Assembly: GCA_902803675.1 (NCBI GenBank)
Contig: CADCQZ010000194.1
Location: 1 to 9,218 of the forward strand
Length of the DNA stretch: 9,218 nucleotides
Reading direction: 5' to 3'
Origin: an uncultured Eubacteriales bacterium
Lineage (GTDB): Bacteria > Bacillota_A > Clostridia > Christensenellales > Aristaeellaceae
Shown: positions 1 through 6,952 of the stretch, piece after piece
Numbering within the stretch: position 1 is the stretch's first letter
How the letters are laid out: each line of letters starts with the position of its first letter
Made by a program: the position numbers and the translations under genes
The notes under the pieces: generated by a model
Seen by the model: the letters and a program-made list of their open reading frames with translations, nothing else
Told to the model about the DNA's origin: nothing
The model's database searches: none

Positions 1-1018
1 CCGTATCCAGCCACCGTTCGGCCTCTGAGATCAGCAGCCGCTGATCCTGCGTGATGATCAGGGAGAGCAGCCTGCGCTCCAGCTCTTCACTGGGCGGGAG
101 CCCCGGGAAAGAAGCCTTCAGCACATCACCGGGATAATACTGCAGGATATCCGTGACCCGCAGGGCGTCAACGGCGAAGAACGCCGTCCTGGCCCGTTCC
201 ACTCCTCCGGCGAACCCGTCGGGGAACCGCACATGCTCGGCCACCCCCGCGTGGAAGGGGAACGAGGACGAGCCCAGCACCTCGGACGCCAGCGCCTCCA
301 CCTGTCGCAGATGCTCCCGCCGTTCGTCGTCGTTGAGGATGATCAGGCACTCATGCCGGGAATTGAACCGGTCCACGATATAGCCGCAGGCGTGCAGCGA
401 CACATAGCTGTGCACTTTTTCGAAAAAGCCGCTCAGGCTCTGATGGAAATCCATCCGGCACATCGGCAGATAGTCCACATCGCAGTACAGGAGCGTACAG
501 TCACAGGGCTCCGTCGGGAAGATCTGCCGCGGGGCCTCGTCCCCCGCGTCCGCCCCCGGGGCCAGGAGCCGGCTCAGGCGCGCGCGGACATACTGCTCGG
601 AAGGCGCGGCGTTCGCCCTCTCGTCGGGAGCCGGATGGCTCCCCTCCGGCCTCAGCCGCCGGATCGCCTTGTTGATCGACGCCACCAGCGCTTTTCCCTC
701 CACGGGTTTGAGCAGATAGTCCACGGCGCCGTTGAGCAGCATCGTGCGCACATAATCATAATCGCTGTGCCCGGATACGGCGATGACCTGGGTGGGCAGA
801 TGATGATTGGCGATGAAGGACATCAGGCTCATACCCGTCTGTCTCTGCAGGATGATATCGACGATCGCGATCTCGGGCCGCTCCTTTTCCAGGATGATCT
901 TCGCTTCGGCCGCGGTCTGGGATGAAAGGATCTGCGTGATGCCCAGCCGTTCGGCCGGCACCAGGCAGCGTATCGCCGTGATCATATGCTTTTCGTCATC
1001 CACGATCAGCAGTTTCAT
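1..1018 (-). CDS. Response regulator, YesN-like (receiver domain; C-terminus outside window)
   Basis: This is the cytoplasmic output half of a two-component system. Reading the minus strand from the ATG at 1018 gives 339 open codons that run off the left edge. Residues 1-120 form a receiver domain: acidic pair D7/D8, phosphoacceptor D54 (in AIVDI), Ser82 (VSGHSD) and the conserved K104 (LLKPVE). The VSGHSDYDYV stretch is typical of YesN/AraC-type regulators. Residues about 125-339 are a linker or middle domain that I cannot assign, rich in Asp, Glu and Arg. An AraC-type DNA-binding domain is expected beyond the edge but is not visible, so the output domain is inferred. The start overlaps the last 23 bases of the kinase gene and has its own AAGGAG about 9 bases upstream, so the two are co-transcribed and probably translationally coupled. 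One oddity is that the usual D-x-x-M-P after the phospho-Asp is replaced by DIILQRQTGM. The likely target is the divergent sugar-transport operon. Confidence 0.9.
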   Translation of the reverse strand, partial: MKLLIVDDEKHMITAIRCLVPAERLGITQILSSQTAAEAKIILEKERPEIAIVDIILQRQTGMSLMSFIANHHLPTQVIAVSGHSDYDYVRTMLLNGAVDYLLKPVEGKALVASINKAIRRLRPEGSHPAPDERANAAPSEQYVRARLSRLLAPGADAGDEAPRQIFPTEPCDCTLLYCDVDYLPMCRMDFHQSLSGFFEKVHSYVSLHACGYIVDRFNSRHECLIILNDDERREHLRQVEALASEVLGSSSFPFHAGVAEHVRFPDGFAGGVERARTAFFAVDALRVTDILQYYPGDVLKASFPGLPPSEELERRLLSLIITQDQRLLISEAERWLDT

Positions 1019-2993
1019 ATCCGTCTTCTCCTTTGCCGTCGTTCCGCTCGAACCTGACCCGGTCGATCGGGACCGTGATCCGCACGGTGGTGCCGCCGAA
1101 CTCATTGGCTCTCATGGCGAACCCGCATCGGGATCCGTACTGGAGCAGGAATCTCGAGAACACATTGACCGCCCCGATGTGCGCGCCGTGGTGGGCTTCC
1201 CGCGTCTGATCCTCCCGCGGCACATCCCAGGACAGGAGCTTTTCGGGGGTCAGCTCCTCGGGGCCGGCCTGCTTCAGGTCGCGGTATTCCCCGCGCAGCC
1301 GCTCTATCCTCTCGGCCTGCGCCTTTTCCTGTTCCGCGGTGATGGGGATGCCGTTATCCGCGATCTCAAGGCACACCCGGTCATCCTCCCGGCTGGCCCT
1401 GAGCAGGATGCGGCCGTCGGGCTTCTCGTTCAGGCGGCCGTGGAGCAGGGAATTCTCCACCAGCGGCTGAAGGGTCATTTTGGGGACCATCATATCATCC
1501 AGCGGATCGAACATATCGATGTCGAAGCGGATCAGGCATTCGAACCGGACGGACTGCAGTTCAAGATACCGCCGGGCGTGGCCTATCTCCCGGGAGAACG
1601 TCACCAGACGCTCGTCCACATCCATGGCGTACTGCAGGATCTGCCCGAAGGAGGCGATGTAATGGTAAGAATCGATATCGCCTTTTTCCAGGGCCTTGCT
1701 CGCGATGCACTGCAGGGTGTTGTAGATGAAATGGGGATTGATCTGGGCCTGCAGGGTGCGCAGGTCGGCCGTCCTTCTGGCCGCCATCAGCTGATACTGA
1801 CGCGCCACGAAACTGTTGAACGTATCCAGCATGCTGTCGATGTTTTCCGCGAGGAACCGGATCTCGTCATTGGCGCTGTAATCAAAATGATCCGCCAAAC
1901 GGGCCTTGAGCTCGTAATGGTCCCCGTAGAAATTGGCGTGCAGGAACATGGCGATCCGGTTCAGCGGGCTGGTATACCGGGCGGTGATCACGTACATGAT
2001 CACCGCGAGAAGCAGCATGCTGCAGGAATAGACGATGAACAGCTGCCGCTGCAGCAGGGTGTAGTCCCGCGTGAGGTCGCCCACCGAGATCACGGTATTG
2101 ATATGCCATCTGCAGTAGGACGTGTCCAGAAGGTCGGCGGTGATCAGCCGGCCGTCACGCACGAAGCTGTCCCGGGCGGGACCGGGCTCAGGCGAAAGCA
2201 GGCCTTTAAGGGATGGCACTTCCTGCCACTTTGTCCCGATCAGGGCCGGATCCCCGGCATAGATCAGCCGGCCGTCAAGATCGGAGATATAGACATCGGC
2301 CCCCAGCTCACTGATATAGCCGCAGTTCTGGTCGATATAGTCGGTGGAGATATCCACCGATATCAGGCCGATGGGGCTCTGTGAATCGGGGAGCATGAAG
2401 ATGGGCACATGGACCGTGAACACATACCCGCTCGGATGAGCGTACGGGGACACGAAATGCTCATACGAGTGCATCGGGTGGCTGCCTTCCACCCAGTTGA
2501 CGACGGAGCTGCTGTCCCCGGCCCGCTCCGGATACTCCGAGGCGAAGGACATACCGGGCCTTTCATCCACGTAACGGACAAGATCCGTGGTCGTCAGAAG
2601 AAACGACCGGTGGGACCGGTAGGCGGCCAGACGGATCTGCCGGGCCGCGGGCAGGGACGCGTACACGCTCAGCAGGAAGGAGAAGACCGATTTGGAATCG
2701 GGCGTTTCGGCGTTGACGAAGTTCGATGACAGGCTGTTGATGCTCCGCACCACAGCCTCGTTGTAATAAACGCTGTGTACCGCGCCCACGCATGTGCCGA
2801 TATAGGTCCCCAGGTTGTTCTCCAGGGCGCGCCTCAGGGGCGTCATCTGATCCCAGTACCTTTCCACAGCCGTCTCACGCGCGTAGTGGCGGAAATAGAC
2901 GAAGCTCCCGGACAGGACCAGGACAGTGACAGCCAGAAACGCCGCCACGACCTTGTAGCGGATCGATCTGAACGGCATTCTTTTTTTCTGCAT
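996..2993 (-). CDS. Sensor histidine kinase, YesM/LytS class
   Basis: This is a membrane-bound sensor kinase expected to phosphorylate the regulator encoded just downstream. It has 665 residues from the chosen start. Order: TM1 about 13-34; an extracellular sensor region about 35-315 (Cache-like by position; the fold is not proven); TM2 about 317-338; a HAMP-like linker about 339-400; a His_kinase region with the phosphoacceptor H421 in the QINPHFIYN motif; and a HATPase region with the N box LQPLVENSLLHG (E513, N514), the DNG box at 546-548 and a G-x-x-x-G-x-x-N box at 603-610. The segment between DNG and the last box is about 55 residues, longer and more charged than usual for this class. 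An upstream in-frame ATG at 3044 exists, but it lacks a ribosome binding site and abuts the likely -10 element. The ATG at 2993 has AAAGGAG 8 bases ahead, so I prefer it. The ligand cannot be told from sequence; a sugar cue is likely from the adjacent transporter. Confidence 0.93.
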   Translation of the reverse strand: MQKKRMPFRSIRYKVVAAFLAVTVLVLSGSFVYFRHYARETAVERYWDQMTPLRRALENNLGTYIGTCVGAVHSVYYNEAVVRSINSLSSNFVNAETPDSKSVFSFLLSVYASLPAARQIRLAAYRSHRSFLLTTTDLVRYVDERPGMSFASEYPERAGDSSSVVNWVEGSHPMHSYEHFVSPYAHPSGYVFTVHVPIFMLPDSQSPIGLISVDISTDYIDQNCGYISELGADVYISDLDGRLIYAGDPALIGTKWQEVPSLKGLLSPEPGPARDSFVRDGRLITADLLDTSYCRWHINTVISVGDLTRDYTLLQRQLFIVYSCSMLLLAVIMYVITARYTSPLNRIAMFLHANFYGDHYELKARLADHFDYSANDEIRFLAENIDSMLDTFNSFVARQYQLMAARRTADLRTLQAQINPHFIYNTLQCIASKALEKGDIDSYHYIASFGQILQYAMDVDERLVTFSREIGHARRYLELQSVRFECLIRFDIDMFDPLDDMMVPKMTLQPLVENSLLHGRLNEKPDGRILLRASREDDRVCLEIADNGIPITAEQEKAQAERIERLRGEYRDLKQAGPEELTPEKLLSWDVPREDQTREAHHGAHIGAVNVFSRFLLQYGSRCGFAMRANEFGGTTVRITVPIDRVRFERNDGKGEDGYETADRG

Positions 2994-3044
2994 CCTCCCC
3001 GCTCCTTTACTTTTAAGATCCAGGCGGTCATCATGTTTTTCCAT

Positions 3045-3074
3045 ATTTTATCATACATCCCCGATCCGGCGCAA
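3045..3074 (-). promoter_or_regulatory. Probable promoter of the kinase-regulator operon
   Basis: On the minus strand, TTGCGC (3074-3069) is followed after 18 bases by TAAAAT (3050-3045). Transcription would begin near 3038, giving a leader of about 45 bases before the ATG at 2993 and excluding the upstream ATG at 3044. The -35 matches the consensus at only three positions, so this is a moderate prediction. Confidence 0.5.
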
Positions 3075-3095
3075 TTATCCGCCCGCGGCTTTTTT

Positions 3096-3157
3096 AGGGC
3101 AACAAATCAAAAATATCCCCCCCGAAAGTCAAGTTTGTTTGTTTTCATTTTGGCCCT
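3096..3157. promoter_or_regulatory. Imperfect inverted repeat in divergent promoter region, possible operator
   Basis: The left arm (3096-3111, AGGGCAACAAATCAAA) and right arm (3143-3157, TTTCATTTTGGCCCT) are near reverse complements: 13 of 16 alignment columns match with one gap, around a 31-base spacer. The right arm overlaps the predicted -35 of the transporter operon; the left arm lies about 22 bases upstream of the predicted kinase -35. The placement suits a regulator acting on both promoters, such as the adjacent response regulator, but the match is short and AT-rich and could be chance. Confidence 0.3.
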
Positions 3158-3170
3158 GTTTATCGATAAT
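3142..3170 (+). promoter_or_regulatory. Possible promoter of the sugar ABC transporter operon
   Basis: TTTTCA (3142-3147) and GATAAT (3165-3170) are 17 bases apart, in the only AT-rich stretch upstream of the first permease. Transcription would begin near 3177, leaving a leader of about 60 bases. A perfect 5-2-5 palindrome, ACGAT-AC-ATCGT (3179-3190), lies at the predicted start, and TATCGATA (3161-3168) overlaps the -10; either could be a regulator contact. I see no riboswitch or leader terminator in 3171-3236. Confidence 0.4.
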
Positions 3171-3236
3171 AATGCCATACGATACATCGTTCCGGTCAGA
3201 CAGGCAACACTCGGCGACTTATGACGGAGGCTCCTG

Positions 3237-4130
3237 ATGCAGATCATGAAGCAAAACAGAAGGACACTCAGGGAAGCGGGCAATTACTTGATATTCATGA
3301 TGCCGGCGCTCGTGCTTTTCATCACCCTGTGTCTGGTCCCGTTCATCCAGCAGATCTGGTATTCCTTCACGGATTGGGATGGGATCAAATCCAGCTACAA
3401 AGTGGTGGGCCTCGGCAACTATACCCGGGTGTTCCAGGACAGCAAGTACTGGACCAGCATGTGGTTCACCATCAAGTTCACCATCTTCGTGACCATCTTC
3501 ACCAACATCATCGGCTTTGCCTGGGCGTACGGGCTTTCCAAGGACGTGCCCTTCCGCAACTTCATGCGCGCCGGGTTCTACATGCCCAAGATCGTGGGCG
3601 GCGTCATCCTCGGCTTCGTATGGCGCTTCATCTTCCAGAACCTTTTCCCGGTGATCGGCAACGCCCTGGGCATCCCGTGGCTCGCGCAGGCCTGGTTCAC
3701 CACCGGTGATTCCTCCTTCTGGGCCCTGGTCATCGTCATGACCTGGAGCCAGGCCGGCTATATGATGATCATCTACCTGGCGGGGCTCACCTCGATCTCG
3801 GATGATTATCTGGAGGCCGCCAGGGTGGACGGCGCCCGTTCCCATCATGTCCTGTTCAGGATCGTGCTGCCTCTGATCATGCCTTCCATCACCCAGTGCC
3901 TGTTCCTGAGCATCGTCAACTGCCTGAGGATGTATGACCTGAACATCTCCCTGACCAACGGCAATCCCTTCCGCCTGTCGGAGGCCGTGACGATGAACGT
4001 CTATGAGACGGCGTTCGCTTCCAATAAAATGGGCTACGGCTCCGCCAAGGCGTTCGTGCTCGTGTTCATCATCGCCGTCATCAGTCTCGTCCAGGTGAGG
4101 CTCACGTCCCGGAAGGAGGTAACGCTATGA
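3237..4130 (+). CDS. Carbohydrate ABC transporter permease, first subunit (MalF/MsmF-type)
   Basis: This is an inner-membrane channel subunit of a family 1 carbohydrate importer, 297 residues. TM1 lies about 17-40, followed by a short external loop with a YSFTDWDG motif and a VGLGNYTRVF segment typical of sugar permeases of this family. Further hydrophobic spans lie about 77-99, 113-135, 161-183, 208-228 and 270-290, giving six in all. The cytoplasmic EAA loop, which docks the ATPase, reads EAARVDGA at 193-200 and continues to RIVLP at 208-212, with the conserved G199. The start at 3237 has GGAGG (3226-3230) 6 bases upstream; the in-frame ATG at 3246 is too far from it. The gene overlaps the next permease by ATGA (4127-4130), so the two are translated together. 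The sugar is unknown; the family handles mono- and oligosaccharides, and the sequence does not allow a closer call. Confidence 0.93.
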   Translation: MQIMKQNRRTLREAGNYLIFMMPALVLFITLCLVPFIQQIWYSFTDWDGIKSSYKVVGLGNYTRVFQDSKYWTSMWFTIKFTIFVTIFTNIIGFAWAYGLSKDVPFRNFMRAGFYMPKIVGGVILGFVWRFIFQNLFPVIGNALGIPWLAQAWFTTGDSSFWALVIVMTWSQAGYMMIIYLAGLTSISDDYLEAARVDGARSHHVLFRIVLPLIMPSITQCLFLSIVNCLRMYDLNISLTNGNPFRLSEAVTMNVYETAFASNKMGYGSAKAFVLVFIIAVISLVQVRLTSRKEVTL

Positions 4131-4975
4131 TCCAAATGAGACTGAGTACCAAACGCAGGACCGGCATGACCGTGCGCACCGGTGTGCTGCTGTTGTGTCT
4201 CATCATCGTCCTGGTGCCCTTCTACATCATCGTGATCAACTCCTTCAAGCCCTACGCCGAGATCGCGAAGAACATCTTTGCCTGGCCCGGAGAGAATTTC
4301 ACCCTGGTGAATTATGAGAACGCGTGGCGGCGCCTGAATTTCGCCAATTCGCTCAAGAACACGGCCGTGATCACGATCCTGTCCAACTTCGGCGGCGTGG
4401 TCTTCTGCAGCATGACCGGTTACTGGATCACCCGGCATCCCAACAAATTCACGCACATCTGCCTGTTCGTGATCATCGCCTTCATGTCCATCCCCTTCCA
4501 GGCCCTGATGATCCCCTTCGCCAGGCTGACGAAAAACCTGCACCTGAACAACAGCCTGCCCGGCGTGAGCGTGTGTTTCTGGGCCATGACCGTCTCATTG
4601 AGCACCTTCATCATCTCCGGCGCCGTGAAGGCCATCCCGGTGGAGATCGAGCAGGCCGCCCTGATCGACGGATGCAACGCCCTGACGACCTACTGGCGCA
4701 TCGTGTTCCCCCAGATCAAGGGATCGGTGTTCACGGTCGCCACGATCAACACCCTCTGGTTCTGGAACGATTACCTGATGACCCAGCTGGTGCTGTCCAA
4801 GAACGCGCTGCGCACGATCCAGATCTCCATGCAGGCCCTGTTCAACGAAGCGTTCTTTGCCTGGGACGTGGCCCTGGCGGCCCTCACGCTTTCCATCCTT
4901 CCCCTGTTCATCTTCTTCATCATCGCCCAGAAGCAGGTACTGGCCGGCGTGTCCGCCGGCGCGGTCAAGGGCTGA
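4127..4975 (+). CDS. Carbohydrate ABC transporter permease, second subunit (MalG/MsmG-type)
   Basis: This is the second half of the transmembrane channel, 282 residues. It starts with a basic N-terminus (MRLSTKRR), TM1 about 18-38, then the family-typical INSFKPYAEI segment and a WPGENFTLVNYENAW stretch. More hydrophobic spans lie about 78-98, 109-130, 147-168, 200-217 and 248-268. The EAA loop reads EQAALIDG at 175-182 and runs to RIVFP at 191-195, the form usual in MalG-like partners. A near-perfect site, AAGGAGGT (4113-4120), inside the end of the first permease gene lies 6 bases before the ATG. The product should pair with the upstream permease and with an ATPase that is not encoded here; in many Bacillota one MsmX-type ATPase serves several such importers. 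An 89-base gap with two hairpins separates it from the binding-protein gene. Confidence 0.93.
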   Translation: MIQMRLSTKRRTGMTVRTGVLLLCLIIVLVPFYIIVINSFKPYAEIAKNIFAWPGENFTLVNYENAWRRLNFANSLKNTAVITILSNFGGVVFCSMTGYWITRHPNKFTHICLFVIIAFMSIPFQALMIPFARLTKNLHLNNSLPGVSVCFWAMTVSLSTFIISGAVKAIPVEIEQAALIDGCNALTTYWRIVFPQIKGSVFTVATINTLWFWNDYLMTQLVLSKNALRTIQISMQALFNEAFFAWDVALAALTLSILPLFIFFIIAQKQVLAGVSAGAVKG

Positions 4976-4981
4976 TCCCGG

Positions 4982-5037
4982 TTTCGCCGGCGCGCAAAGA
5001 AGCGCCGCGAAAATACACCGCCGCCCGCGGCGCGGGC
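4982..5037 (+). other. Two GC-rich hairpins between permease and binding-protein genes
   Basis: The first hairpin (4982-5012) pairs TTTCGC with GCGAAA and GGCGC with GCGCC, with one bulged C (4988) and an 8-base loop. The second (5023-5037) pairs GCCCGC with GCGGGC around a 3-base loop. The second is followed by an A run (5041-5047), not a T run, so neither is an intrinsic terminator on the plus strand. Such structures between transport genes often protect a downstream message end or stop decay, which would raise the binding protein over the permeases. That role is inferred. Confidence 0.6.
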
Positions 5038-5064
5038 AGCAAAAAAATACAAGGAGGTCTTACA

Positions 5065-6333
5065 ATGAAAAAGCTGACGGCACTCGTGCTCACCCTGATC
5101 ATGGCCCTTTCTCTTTGCTCCTTCGCAGGCGCCGAAGCCGCTCCCGGCTCCGTCAATCTGACGGTGTTCCTGGCGCTGGGCCAGTGGACCGACAATTTCA
5201 ACGAGCTGGTGGAAGCCTACAAGGCCGAAAACCCGCAGATCGGCACCATCGAAGGCGAGTTCCCCTCCTCCTCGGAGTACTGGAACCTGCTCAAGTCCAA
5301 GCTGGCCAATGATGAGCTCCCCGACATCTTCGGCTGCGGCTTCGGCGAGCAGATCGCCCAGTGGAGCGATTACCTGGCTGACCTGTCCGACATGGACATC
5401 GTCAAGGAGCTGACCCCGGACCAGGTCGCCGCCTGCTCTCTGGACGGCAAGACCGTGCAGGTCTTCCCCATCTACGTGGAAGGCTGGGGCATCCTGTATA
5501 ACATGCGCCTGCTGAAGGAAGCCGGCTGGGAGAAGACCCCCGAGACCCGCGCCGAACTGGAGCAGCTGTGCAAAGACCTGACCGCCAAAGGCATCCGCCC
5601 CTTCGAGCTGCACTACGCCGAGACCAGCCTGTCCCTGACCAACCATCTGGGCTCCACCTGGGTGACCAACAAGGCCAACCCCCTGGAGTACTTCGCCGAG
5701 CTCAAGACCGGCAAGGATATGGACCTGGCCAACGATCCGGACCTGAACGACATGCTGGACTACTATGACCTGGTGCTGCAGTACGGCAATGAGAACTACA
5801 TCGCCACCGACAAGTGGACCGGCCGCAACAACTTCTTCCTTGAGCAGGCCGCCATGGTGGACGACGAAGGCTCCTGGGAGATCCCCAACATCCTGAACGT
5901 GAACCCCCCGCTGGCTGAGTATGTGGTGCAGGGCCTGGTCCCCATCTCCAACGACGCCGCCAAGAACCGTCTGCAGACCGCGACCATCAACGCCGCCATT
6001 TCCAAGAACAGCGCCAACCTGGAGGAAGCCAAGAAGTTCCTGTCCTGGCTGTGCGCCAGCGATACCGCTCAGAAGTGGCATCAGGAAAAGATGGGCAACA
6101 TCCCCGCTCTGAACAGCGTCGAAGTCCTGCCCGAGCTGTCCATCCTGGGCGTGCACGTGTTCGACTACATGAAGGCCGGCAAGGCGCATGAGACCATGAC
6201 CCCCTGGACCCCCGACGAAGTGAAGACCCCCATCGGTGAAGTGTGGGCCAAGTATGTGGGCCGCCAGATCGACCGCGCCGAGTTCTTCAAGGAGTATCAG
6301 CAGATCTGGGTGGACTACGCCGCCGGGCTCTGA
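5065..6333 (+). CDS. Extracellular carbohydrate-binding protein of ABC importer (family 1)
   Basis: This exported protein captures a sugar and delivers it to the two upstream permeases. It has 422 residues. Residues 1-25 form a signal peptide: KK at 2-3, a hydrophobic core 4-17, then CSFAGAEA. Cys18 is preceded by L-S-L, so the lipobox fails at the -1 position, while AGA/AEA suits signal peptidase I; anchoring is therefore uncertain. The mature part follows the SBP_bac_1 pattern: an early NLTVFLAL strand, FNELVEAYKAENP, LPDIFGCGFGEQI, VFPIYVEGWGILYN (hinge and ligand region), a MVDDEGSWEIPNI segment and a C-terminal helix ending WVDYAAGL. AAGGAGGT (5051-5058) places the start at 5065. The frame stays open upstream to 4324, but that part is a shadow of the permease gene. 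Codon use is strongly biased to C- and G-ending codons (nearly all ATC, mostly CTG and GCC), as in a highly expressed gene. Being last in the operon is less common than being first. Confidence 0.94.
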   Translation: MKKLTALVLTLIMALSLCSFAGAEAAPGSVNLTVFLALGQWTDNFNELVEAYKAENPQIGTIEGEFPSSSEYWNLLKSKLANDELPDIFGCGFGEQIAQWSDYLADLSDMDIVKELTPDQVAACSLDGKTVQVFPIYVEGWGILYNMRLLKEAGWEKTPETRAELEQLCKDLTAKGIRPFELHYAETSLSLTNHLGSTWVTNKANPLEYFAELKTGKDMDLANDPDLNDMLDYYDLVLQYGNENYIATDKWTGRNNFFLEQAAMVDDEGSWEIPNILNVNPPLAEYVVQGLVPISNDAAKNRLQTATINAAISKNSANLEEAKKFLSWLCASDTAQKWHQEKMGNIPALNSVEVLPELSILGVHVFDYMKAGKAHETMTPWTPDEVKTPIGEVWAKYVGRQIDRAEFFKEYQQIWVDYAAGL

Positions 6334-6369
6334 TAAAGCCCCTTACCTCAGATCGGTATCCAAACTCCT

Positions 6370-6402
6370 CAGCCCTTCCCTTTCGGGAGGGGCTGTTTTA
6401 TT
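6370..6402 (+). terminator. Intrinsic terminator of the transporter operon
   Basis: CAGCCCTTCCC (6370-6380) pairs with GGGAGGGGCTG (6385-6395) across a TTTC loop. The 11-pair stem has one G-T wobble and is followed by TTTTATT. It lies 36 bases after the binding-protein stop and before the next gene's promoter. The stretch 6334-6369 holds nothing else I can see. Confidence 0.93.
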
Positions 6403-6427
6403 GGTCCTTCCGGAAAGTCCCGTTTCA

Positions 6428-6436
6428 TGGTATAGT
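6428..6436 (+). promoter_or_regulatory. Extended -10 promoter of the first GNAT gene
   Basis: TGG-TATAGT matches the TGN-TATAAT extended -10 form. The base stretch 17 upstream (TTCCGG, 6408-6413) is a poor -35, as is usual for extended -10 promoters. Transcription would start near 6443, making a leader of about 20 bases that includes the ribosome binding site at 6448-6455. Confidence 0.55.
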
Positions 6437-6463
6437 ATGTCCGTTAGGGAGGTGAGCCCCGTC

Positions 6464-6880
6464 ATGGAGATCAGGGAATACTGTCGGTACCGTGAGGAAG
6501 AGATCCTGCGCCTGTACGAAGCCGTGGGCTGGAAAGCCTACACCGCCGATCCGGACGCCCTGCGCAGGGGATTTTCATCCTCCCTGCTCACCCTGGGCGC
6601 TTATGAAGGCGACGAGCTCCTGGGCATCATCCGCCTGGTCGGGGACGGCGAGACCGTCGTGCTCATCCAGGATGTCCTGGTCTTCCCGGATCGGCAGCGG
6701 CGGGGCATCGGCACGGCGCTCGTCAAAGCCGCGCTGGAAAGATACCCCCGCGTCCGCCAGATCCATTTGACAGCGGACGACACGCCCGCCGCCCTTGAGT
6801 TCTATCGTTCCCTGGGCTTCAGGGATCTTGGGGAGCTCTCCTGCCGCGGCTTTATGTACATGGGGCCCCGGGGCGTTTGA
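6464..6880 (+). CDS. GNAT family N-acetyltransferase
   Basis: This is a cytoplasmic enzyme predicted to move an acetyl group from acetyl-CoA to an amine; the acceptor is unknown. It has 138 residues, a usual single-domain GNAT length. The acetyl-CoA pyrophosphate loop is clear: QDVLVFPDRQRRGIGTAL at 69-86, with Q78-x-x-G81-x-G83 following the beta-4 strand. The second half shows the usual HLTADDTPAALEFYRSLGF (101-119), which forms the alpha-4 region with the conserved Tyr and the LGF turn. GGAGGTGA (6448-6455) sits 8 bases before the ATG at 6464; the frame extends upstream to 6236 but that part crosses the binding-protein end and the terminator and is not real. It stands alone between the terminator and the next promoter, so its context gives no substrate clue. 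Confidence 0.88.
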   Translation: MEIREYCRYREEEILRLYEAVGWKAYTADPDALRRGFSSSLLTLGAYEGDELLGIIRLVGDGETVVLIQDVLVFPDRQRRGIGTALVKAALERYPRVRQIHLTADDTPAALEFYRSLGFRDLGELSCRGFMYMGPRGV

Positions 6881-6900
6881 CGCGCTCTACGATGCGTGGG

Positions 6901-6929
6901 TTGCGCTTTTCCCGCTCCGCGGGTACACT
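6901..6929 (+). promoter_or_regulatory. Probable promoter of the HTH-desulfoferrodoxin operon, with palindrome in spacer
   Basis: TTGCGC (6901-6906) and TACACT (6924-6929) are exactly 17 bases apart. The spacer ends in a perfect 5-3-5 inverted repeat, CCCGC-TCC-GCGGG (6911-6923). Transcription would start near 6936, only a few bases before AGGAGGT (6939-6945), so the leader is very short. A dyad between -35 and -10 is a common place for an autorepressor to bind; that reading is inferred. Confidence 0.5.
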
Positions 6930-6952
6930 GCCCCCGTCAGGAGGTGGACATG

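Noticed and set aside
807..2384. Long open frame of 525 codons on the plus strand opposite the histidine kinase
   Set aside because: It is antisense to a clearly recognisable kinase gene and reads as low-information sequence; a codon-bias artefact.
2994..3044. Upstream ATG at 3044 for the kinase, adding 17 residues
   Set aside because: No ribosome binding site precedes it and it abuts the likely -10 element; the ATG at 2993 has AAAGGAG at good spacing.
3219..3848. Open frame of 209 codons on the minus strand opposite the first permease
   Set aside because: Rich in His, Glu, Asp and Gly with no recognisable domain; a complement shadow of a membrane-protein gene.
5023..5047. Hairpin next to a run of seven A, considered as a terminator on either strand
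   Set aside because: On the plus strand the run is A, and on the minus strand the T run comes before the stem, so neither orientation has terminator layout.
4324..5064. Upstream in-frame extension of the binding-protein frame
   Set aside because: It covers the second permease in another frame; the near-perfect ribosome site and signal peptide fix the start at 5065.
4771..6189. Long open frame of 472 codons on the minus strand across the binding-protein gene
   Set aside because: Its translation is rich in Val, Gly, Leu and Gln with no family motif, and it lies opposite a gene with strong C/G-ending codon bias, which removes stops from the complement. No ribosome site or promoter supports it.
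6880..6910. Weak GCGC/GCGC pairing followed by TTTT after the first GNAT gene, considered as a terminator
   Set aside because: The stem has only about four pairs with a long loop, too weak for an intrinsic terminator; the same bases form the -35 region of the next promoter.
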